A stretch of 36,733 nt of DNA, taken from a virus. The position numbers and the translations under genes were made by a program. The stretch is from IMG/VR virus record IMGVR_UViG_3300009177_000073, positions 1 to 36,733 of that record. One strand, 5' to 3'. The first letter of the stretch is position 1. Each line of letters opens with the position of its first letter. Shown piece after piece: positions 29,511 through 34,380 of this stretch. A model generated the notes under the pieces. That model was given only the letters and a program-made list of their open reading frames with translations, was not told where the DNA came from and did no database searches.

Positions 29511-30361
29511 AAAAAAGAATTTTAGCTATTGATTCACAAATCTTAACTTCAGTGCAACGATGTGGCTTCAAAACATTTCTTAGATTCCTTAAGCATCTAG
29601 AGATGAATGAAAAGCCATTTGGTATGGTAAGAGGTGGATTAGGCCATACTCTTACCAAGACTTATTACACCGCATTGATGGAAAAGAAAGATTGGAACGA
29701 TGCCGTTGGATTAGCTAGTGAAGCTGCTCGGTTAGCTTATCCAGTAATGAATATACTAGCTGAACAGGCAGAAGAAACTATCAAGTTCTTTTATTCATAT
29801 GCTGAATATTACAGATATGACGGCATGGAAGTATTAGGAGTAGAAGAACCATTCACAATTCCAATCTATGAAGATGACGATCTTATTGTAGTTTATGAAG
29901 GTGTTAAAGACTTACGGTGTGTTCTGCCTAATTTAGGCAAAGTTGTAATGGATCATAAGTTTCGTGGAAGAATGGTAGACTACAGCCCATTAGATAATCA
30001 GTTCATGGGTTATGCATTAGCAGAGGACGTGTCGGTAGTATACGTTGATGAAATTGGAATGCAGAAGTCTAAGGAACCTAAAGAACGTAACCGTAGGGTT
30101 CCATTAAGCTTTACACAGGGGATGAAGGATAGATGGTTAAAGAATACTATAGGCTGGTCTAAAACTTTAGATTACTACTTACAGAATAATTACTGGCCTA
30201 TGCAATGGTTACAAGGTAGAGAAGGCCCACTATGTAGACAGTGTGAATTTCACGATATCTGTGACTCAGATAATGATCAAGAGGCAGCACGTAAAATTAA
30301 AATGATGTTCCACATTGGAGATAAGTGGGAACCGGGGAAGGTAGTTAAAGATGGGGAATAA
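29507..30361 (+). CDS. Cas4/RecB-like exonuclease with probable Fe-S cluster
   Basis: 284 residues, PD-(D/E)XK nuclease of the Cas4/RecB type: His47, Asp135 region, 'VMDHKFRG' (Asp149, Lys151). Four Cys fit a Cas4-like iron-sulphur cluster: Cys19 near the N-terminus and C243-x2-C246-x5-C252 at the C-terminus ('CRQCEFHDIC'). Likely resects double-strand ends during recombination with the Sak4-like ATPase and SSB-like protein nearby. Stop overlaps the next start. Confidence 0.85.
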   Translation: MKKRILAIDSQILTSVQRCGFKTFLRFLKHLEMNEKPFGMVRGGLGHTLTKTYYTALMEKKDWNDAVGLASEAARLAYPVMNILAEQAEETIKFFYSYAEYYRYDGMEVLGVEEPFTIPIYEDDDLIVVYEGVKDLRCVLPNLGKVVMDHKFRGRMVDYSPLDNQFMGYALAEDVSVVYVDEIGMQKSKEPKERNRRVPLSFTQGMKDRWLKNTIGWSKTLDYYLQNNYWPMQWLQGREGPLCRQCEFHDICDSDNDQEAARKIKMMFHIGDKWEPGKVVKDGE

Positions 30362-30644
30362 AGATCATCTACATAAGTATAAGCTCAAGAACTTAGGTTC
30401 AGACGGTAAGCTTTACTTAGTATACTTTTGCACATTACCTAACTGCACGAACTATATAAGGGCTGATTTAATTTACGGTAAAGAAGTAATATGCAATCGC
30501 TGTGATAGACCTTACATTCATAAGAATTGGGAAGGTCGTTATGTCGTTCATCCTCATTGTTTAGATTGCACTAAGAAGTCTGATAAAGTTAAGAAGCACG
30601 ACGCTGATCTTGATGATATTTTTAAAGTGTTAGAGGTAAAATAA
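30351..30644 (+). CDS. 97-residue zinc-ribbon protein
   Basis: Overlaps the nuclease end by 11 nt. Cys/His pattern CTLPNC...CNRC...HPHC...C gives two possible knuckles ('YFCTLPNCTNYIRADLIYGKEVICNRCDRPYIH'), with a basic region before them. A single-domain zinc ribbon that could bind DNA or RNA; it may help the nuclease or ATPase next door. Family unknown. Confidence 0.65.
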   Translation: MGNKDHLHKYKLKNLGSDGKLYLVYFCTLPNCTNYIRADLIYGKEVICNRCDRPYIHKNWEGRYVVHPHCLDCTKKSDKVKKHDADLDDIFKVLEVK

Positions 30645-30841
30645 TGAAATATTATCATATTATAATTGACGGTGTTGATGGATCTACTTCATATGAAAAA
30701 AGACAGTTAGTAACAGATGATAAGAAATATATTAGAGAATTTATTAATGAGTATAATCATGAAGGTGCTACTTTATACTTAGTTATTGAAGATCAAATTA
30801 GTGATGATGATGAAATCTGTAGAATCTTAGAGATAAAATAA
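30644..30841 (+). CDS. Small paralogue A flanking the Sak4-like gene
   Basis: 65 residues, start overlapping the previous stop (TAATG). 'YYHIIIDGVDGS...KYIREFINEYNHEGATLYLVIEDQ' matches the gene at 31622 ('YKLYIVCVNEDGYTF...EFLKKYDHEGSALWLTITD'). Strand-helix-strand, probably a small beta-alpha-beta domain. Function unknown. Confidence 0.65.
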   Translation: MKYYHIIIDGVDGSTSYEKRQLVTDDKKYIREFINEYNHEGATLYLVIEDQISDDDEICRILEIK

Positions 30842-30842
30842 A

Positions 30843-31625
30843 ATGGACTCTTTCAAACTTTCAACAAAAGAAAAAGATGATAAGGTTAGAGTATTAGGAG
30901 TCGGTCCTAATGGTGCTGGTAAAACTGTAGGATTTGCAAGTTGGCCCGGTAAAACATTAATTTTTGACTTTGATAAAAGATATGCACCACTTATTGATTG
31001 GCTTCCTGATAGGCTTGACGATATTACAATCCAGCCTGTTTCTGCAAATAGGTACTGGGAAGATTTTCACGCTAAGATTAACGATCTTGCTGACTATAAT
31101 CAATATGATAACATTATCATTGATAGCATTACTAGTTTATCTATTGCTACAGTCGTAATGCAAATGATGGTTCGTGGTGATTTAAGAGTAACATCAGCAG
31201 AGATGGCTAAGAATAAAGGTGGAGATAAATTAGGAGTAAAATTTACTAAAGGTGGAGTTTCAATTCCGGGTTGGGATGAAATTAATGGTGAAGCAATGTT
31301 GATTACACAAATGCTTGAGGTTCTCAAGTCATTTAATTGTAATCTATTTGTTAATGCCCATCCAATCCGACGTGAAAAAGAAGGTTCAGAATATACATCT
31401 TTAGTAACATTTGGACCTAAAGTAGAGTCAATGATTCCAGGTTACTTTGATGAGATTTGGTATTTCGATAAGCGTCCTTCAGCACAAGGTGATGATATCA
31501 CACGTAGAGTTTATCCAAGACCGTCGATGAGTTATCCTAATGCTAAGACTGCTATTAAGGGAATGCCACCTTATGTAGATTTTGCTAATCTTAGGTTATA
31601 CGATGTGATGAAACCTTATTTATGA
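30843..31625 (+). CDS. Sak4-like RecA-fold recombinase/ATPase
   Basis: 260 residues. Walker A GPNGAGKT at 21-28, 'LIFDFDKRYAPL' strand, Walker B-like 'NIIIDSITSL' at 90-99, later 'CNLFVNAHPIRREKEG' (sensor-like His) and 'VESMIPGYFDEIWYFD'. This is the Sak4/AAA_24 pattern: single-strand annealing or RecA-like recombination with a phage SSB. Close to a nuclease and an SSB-like protein. Its stop overlaps the next start (ATGA). Confidence 0.85.
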   Translation: MDSFKLSTKEKDDKVRVLGVGPNGAGKTVGFASWPGKTLIFDFDKRYAPLIDWLPDRLDDITIQPVSANRYWEDFHAKINDLADYNQYDNIIIDSITSLSIATVVMQMMVRGDLRVTSAEMAKNKGGDKLGVKFTKGGVSIPGWDEINGEAMLITQMLEVLKSFNCNLFVNAHPIRREKEGSEYTSLVTFGPKVESMIPGYFDEIWYFDKRPSAQGDDITRRVYPRPSMSYPNAKTAIKGMPPYVDFANLRLYDVMKPYL

Positions 31626-31876
31626 TTATTTATAAGTTATATATAGTATGTGTTAATGAAGATGGTTATACATTCTACTCACAAAGTAAGGAAAGAGTAT
31701 TAGAATTTCTTAAGAAGTATGACCACGAGGGTTCTGCTCTTTGGCTTACTATTACTGATTATGGAAATGCTAATTGGTTAGTAGATGAGAAAATGATTCA
31801 ACAGAATAACGAAGAAATATATAAAGAATTAGAAACACAAGATTTGCCTGGAATAAGCCAAGCAAATAAACCGTAA
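31622..31876 (+). CDS. Small paralogue B flanking the Sak4-like gene
   Basis: 84 residues, ATGA overlap with the ATPase. The core resembles the gene at 30644 (Y-x-x-x-I ... E-F-[IL]-x-x-Y-[ND]-HEG-[AS]-x-L-[YW]-L-x-I) plus an acidic C-terminal extension ('QQNNEEIYKELETQDLPG'). Two diverged copies on either side of the ATPase suggest duplication and a shared partner. Function unknown. Confidence 0.65.
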   Translation: MIIYKLYIVCVNEDGYTFYSQSKERVLEFLKKYDHEGSALWLTITDYGNANWLVDEKMIQQNNEEIYKELETQDLPGISQANKP

Positions 31877-31900
31877 ACTAAAAAGAAAAGAGAAAATAAA

Positions 31901-32284
31901 ATGGCTTCAATGCGTTGGGTTGTTACTAAGGAAGATGTTGCTAAGAATCGTTTGGTTGAACCTGGTTGGCATCCTGTTGAAGTTGCTGACTTTCAGATTG
32001 CATTGTCTAAGAAGAAGGATTCTAACAATGCAATTTATGACTTCAAAGTACTCAGCCCAAACTTCGCTGGTGCAATGATTCGCATTTACTTTAATGAGAA
32101 GGCAGCAGGAGCAATGACACCGCTCTTGCTTGCAATGGGTAATAAGCAAAATGAAGATGGTTCAATCGATGTTAACTTGAGTAAGGAGTCATTGGTTGGA
32201 CTGAAGGTTAAGGCTTTCATTGTTCGTGGTGAATTTGAAGGTAAGCCGAAGAACGAAATTACTGATTACGCGGCTTTGGTGTAA
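31901..32284 (+). CDS. DUF669-like single-strand-binding candidate
   Basis: 127 residues. 'EPGWHPVEVADFQIALSKKKDSNNAIYDFKVLSPNFAGAMIRIYFNEKAAGAMTPLLLAMG' then 'LVGLKVKAFIVRGEFEGKPKNEITDYAAL' matches the pattern of DUF669/DUF2815-type proteins, thought to be phage SSB-like OB-fold proteins (function mainly by synteny with Sak/Sak4). Codon use is less AT-biased than neighbours (CGT, GCT, AAG), so it is probably abundant, as SSBs are. A good ribosome site is not obvious (AAGAGAAAATAAA). Confidence 0.75.
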   Translation: MASMRWVVTKEDVAKNRLVEPGWHPVEVADFQIALSKKKDSNNAIYDFKVLSPNFAGAMIRIYFNEKAAGAMTPLLLAMGNKQNEDGSIDVNLSKESLVGLKVKAFIVRGEFEGKPKNEITDYAALV

Positions 32285-32300
32285 TAACCAAACTACTCTG

Positions 32301-32335
32301 GTCCCGTAGTAGGGGAAAAACGGGGCACTTTTTAA
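32301..32335 (+). terminator. Rho-independent terminator after the SSB-like gene
   Basis: GTCCCGT (32301-32307) pairs with ACGGGGC (32320-32326) including one G-U, 12-nt loop, followed by ACTTTTTAAAT. 16 nt after the stop codon. Confidence 0.75.
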
Positions 32336-32349
32336 ATAAGGAGTTTAAG

Positions 32350-32556
32350 ATGCCACTAGATATAGATAAGATTTTCACATATCATCCACCTAAGAATGAC
32401 CAACCAGAACGCTACATAGCTATTAGAGATAAAGCTAAAGAGTTAGCTGAATTAGTTAATTTAGTATGTCCGGAATCTAGAGAGAAGTCAGTAGCTCTTA
32501 CTAATATTCAACAGGCAGTTATGTGGGCTAACGCTTCTATAGCAATTAATGAGTAA
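32350..32556 (+). CDS. Acb2-like cyclic-nucleotide sponge (anti-CBASS), small form
   Basis: 68 residues. 'FTYHPPKNDQPERYIAIRDK' then 'AKELAELVNLVCPESREKS' and 'VALTNIQQAVMWANASIAINE' follow the Acb2/Tad1 hairpin-domain pattern: F-x-Y-H-x-P start, RY..IR..A..LA, P.SRE.S.A.T....A..WANA.IA. Acb2 forms a hexamer of small helical subunits that traps cyclic di- and trinucleotides made by CBASS (and Thoeris-type signals), so the cell's effector stays inactive. Ribosome site AAGGAG. Match is by memory of the motif, which is distinctive; ligand residues not checked. Confidence 0.85.
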   Translation: MPLDIDKIFTYHPPKNDQPERYIAIRDKAKELAELVNLVCPESREKSVALTNIQQAVMWANASIAINE

Positions 32557-32561
32557 GAGAG

Positions 32562-32759
32562 ATGGCTAAAATTTGGGAACCTCAACCAATTGAAGTATAT
32601 AAAGATTGGATTAAATCAATTCTAGATGTGGCTTCAGATGATTTAAATGATTGGGAAAATACTTTCGTAGCTAGTCTTGATGAAAGATTAACTAAAGGTA
32701 AGAATCTAACTGAAGCTCAAGCGGATAAATTAGAAAGTATTTACGCTGAGAAAACATAG
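32562..32759 (+). CDS. 65-residue helical protein
   Basis: Follows the Acb2-like gene by 5 nt; start after AGAG. 'DWIKSILDVASDDLNDWENTFVASLDERLTKGKNLTEAQADKLESIYAEKT' follows a pattern I have seen in many small phage proteins (LTxxQxxxLExIY). Helical. Could be a further anti-defence or DNA-metabolism accessory; not identified. Confidence 0.7.
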   Translation: MAKIWEPQPIEVYKDWIKSILDVASDDLNDWENTFVASLDERLTKGKNLTEAQADKLESIYAEKT

Positions 32760-32768
32760 GAGGATAAA

Positions 32769-32912
32769 ATGAGAGAGCCACTTCATTTAGTATTAGTAAT
32801 CTTAGCTTTCTTATGCTTCTGCCTAGCCGCAACAAATTTCGTTGGTGGGGAAAATAGAGTTAGATTAATTGCACTTGGACTAGCTGTTGGAAGTGCTGCT
32901 TATATTTTCTAA
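32769..32912 (+). CDS. 47-residue membrane protein
   Basis: ATG at 32769 with GGAGG 4-5 nt upstream. Two hydrophobic segments: 'HLVLVILAFLCFCLAATNF' (residues 5-23) and 'LIALGLAVGSAAYIF' (33-47) separated by a charged loop GGENRVR. Good ribosome site and tight spacing argue that it is made. Possibly a superinfection or envelope modulator. Confidence 0.65.
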   Translation: MREPLHLVLVILAFLCFCLAATNFVGGENRVRLIALGLAVGSAAYIF

Positions 32913-32923
32913 AGGAGCTAAAA

Positions 32924-33118
32924 ATGGGATTTCAAGATGAACCTACAATGGATGCTAGAGTACCAATGAGATTAACTAAAGACGTTGAAGTTTCCTACAG
33001 ACAACAACTTCAGTCTGATATCGATAGACTTCAAGCTATGTTAGATAAGAAGTTAGAAATGATTAAGTTGTTAGATGAGAATCCTGCAATTGAAAAGTTC
33101 ATGAATCTTTCTCGTTAG
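32924..33118 (+). CDS. 64-residue coiled-coil protein
   Basis: ATG follows AAAGGAG. A short N-terminal region with 'ARVPMRLTKDVEVSYRQQL' and a coiled coil 'SDIDRLQAMLDKKLEMIKLLDENPAIEKFM'. Likely dimeric. It ends 7 nt before the tRNA-Leu gene. Function unknown. Confidence 0.65.
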   Translation: MGFQDEPTMDARVPMRLTKDVEVSYRQQLQSDIDRLQAMLDKKLEMIKLLDENPAIEKFMNLSR

Positions 33119-33125
33119 TAAAGCA

Positions 33126-33215
33126 GCCGATATGGCGGAATTGGTATACGCAGCGGACTTAAAATCCGCGGCTCCTTTAAAGAGCATATAGGTTCGAGTC
33201 CTATTATCGGCACCA
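33126..33215 (+). tRNA. tRNA-Leu (TAA anticodon)
   Basis: Acceptor stem GCCGATA/TATCGGC, D arm, anticodon stem GCGGA/TCCGC with loop CTTAAAA (anticodon TAA at 33160-33162), long variable arm (GGCTCCTTTAAAGAGC) typical of class II tRNA-Leu, T arm ATAGG-TTCGAGT-CCTAT, and an encoded CCA. Reads UUA/UUG, a codon heavily used in this AT-rich genome, so it probably compensates for a host with fewer UUA codons. Confidence 0.96.
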
Positions 33216-33233
33216 CTTTTAAAAGATAACAAA

Positions 33234-33464
33234 ATGTGGATATCAGATTGCAGAAAGATTTATGACTCTTACCGTGATAATCCTTCTATTAGAAATCTCA
33301 GTCGCACTCTTAATCGTTCACGATCTGATATACAACGACGACTATTAGTGGCTCGGTATTTCCATAACTACCCTGAGCTACTAGATATGGATTCACTTAA
33401 CGAAGCTTATAAGTATGTTCTAAAGTTGAGGAAGATACAGCGTTTATTAAAGAGGAAGAAATGA
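33234..33464 (+). CDS. Small basic helix-turn-helix protein, regulator candidate
   Basis: 76 residues. 'NPSIRNLSRTLNRSRSDIQRRLLVARYFHNYPELLDMDSLNEAYKYVLKLRK' contains an HTH-like stretch (IRNLSRTLNRSRSDIQRRL) of the ParB/KorB or sigma-like type, followed by a helical dimer-like part and a very basic tail (KIQRLLKRKK). A possible reader of the TGTCC-N9-GACAG sites or of the origin repeats; that link is speculation. Start ATG at 33234, no strong ribosome site. Confidence 0.6.
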   Translation: MWISDCRKIYDSYRDNPSIRNLSRTLNRSRSDIQRRLLVARYFHNYPELLDMDSLNEAYKYVLKLRKIQRLLKRKK

Positions 33465-33871
33465 TTAGTATTATTAATAGTAGGTATGGACCGACAGATA
33501 AACAAATTGATGCATTTCAGAGATTAATTCAGAAGTTTCCTAAAGGTGAAGAATTTGCACACGGAATGAGCGACGGCGATATTAGAATTCATTTACTACT
33601 TAACCTAGCAGGATTTACAGTTAAAGGTTATCCGTCAAATAACGACGACGTTGTTGATGACTTCCCTAATATTACTAGAATTGAGCCATCTAGAATTAGT
33701 GATAGAAATAAACTGTTGATCGAAAACTCCAGTGCAATCATTGCGCTACCACAGATGATGAATGAATGGGAAGATTCACCACAGTGGAAAACTATTCGTT
33801 ATGCTATTAGTCAGGGACTTGAAGTTTACGTAATTACTCCTATTGCTGGATATATTTATAAGAGGGTTTAG
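33461..33871 (+). CDS. Second SLOG/Rossmann-like protein
   Basis: 136 residues, ATGA overlap. 'FAHGMSDGDIRIHLLLNLAGFTVKGYP', 'RIEPSRISDRNKLLIENSSAIIALPQMMNEWEDSPQWKTIRYAISQGLEVYVITP' is a nucleotide-fold pattern resembling SLOG or YspA-like proteins: strand, helix, 'RNKLLIENSSAIIALP' (phosphate-loop-like) and 'GLEVYVITP'. Together with the gene at 29079 the phage carries two such folds. Substrate unknown. Confidence 0.65.
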   Translation: MISIINSRYGPTDKQIDAFQRLIQKFPKGEEFAHGMSDGDIRIHLLLNLAGFTVKGYPSNNDDVVDDFPNITRIEPSRISDRNKLLIENSSAIIALPQMMNEWEDSPQWKTIRYAISQGLEVYVITPIAGYIYKRV

Positions 33872-33873
33872 AG

Positions 33874-34230
33874 ATGCCTGTAATCGCTGACGTTATTCAA
33901 TCATTAGATACAATCAAAGCAATTCATAAAGCTAAGAACGATGATTATGCATTTGATAGTAATCCATTCTTTAACTTCGACGTTCAACAGTACGTTATGG
34001 AACTGTTTAATGATCCTAGAGATAAAGTATTCGCTTCCTTACTAGGGTTAAAGTTGGCTAGGTTAGCAAACCTACTTAACCAAAACACAAAGCCAAAGAA
34101 TGAATCTATAGAAGATACGTTCATTGATTTTGCTACCTACGTTCTGTTACATAAAGCAGACCGTAAGCGTCGAAATAATGAACGACAACCTTTAAGTGCA
34201 ACATCGATTGAGAAAGCTAACAATGCTTAA
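33874..34230 (+). CDS. DUF1599-like nucleotide-pyrophosphohydrolase-fold protein
   Basis: 118 residues. 'KAKNDDYAFDSNPFFNFDVQQYVMELFNDPRDKVFASLLGLKLARLANLLNQNTKPKNESIEDTFIDFATYVLL' follows the DUF1599/nucleotide-modification-associated pattern (KNxDYA...NPF.NF, KLARL.NLL, ESIEDTFIDxAxY), an all-alpha MazG-like fold. The acidic residues in E-S-I-E-D-T-F-I-D could bind metal. Likely nucleotide pool or modified-base metabolism. Confidence 0.7.
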   Translation: MPVIADVIQSLDTIKAIHKAKNDDYAFDSNPFFNFDVQQYVMELFNDPRDKVFASLLGLKLARLANLLNQNTKPKNESIEDTFIDFATYVLLHKADRKRRNNERQPLSATSIEKANNA

Positions 34231-34363
34231 ATCACTAGGCTCTGGTAAATTTATGCCAGTTAGTGAGGACGGAAGTAAGAAGTTTTTAAGTAAGCCAGTT
34301 AGTAAGAAGAAGGCTAAAAAGAGATTAGCACAGGTAGAGTTCTTTAAGAATAAAAGTAAGTAG
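34223..34363 (+). CDS. 46-residue very basic protein
   Basis: ATG overlaps the previous stop by 8 nt. Sequence is strongly basic (SKKFLSKPVSKKKAKKRLAQVEFFKNKSK in its C-terminal part, more than a third Lys/Arg), so it probably binds nucleic acid. It ends 17 nt before the polymerase start. Too short for family assignment. Confidence 0.55.
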   Translation: MLKSLGSGKFMPVSEDGSKKFLSKPVSKKKAKKRLAQVEFFKNKSK

Positions 34364-34380
34364 TTGTAGTTGGAGTCAAA

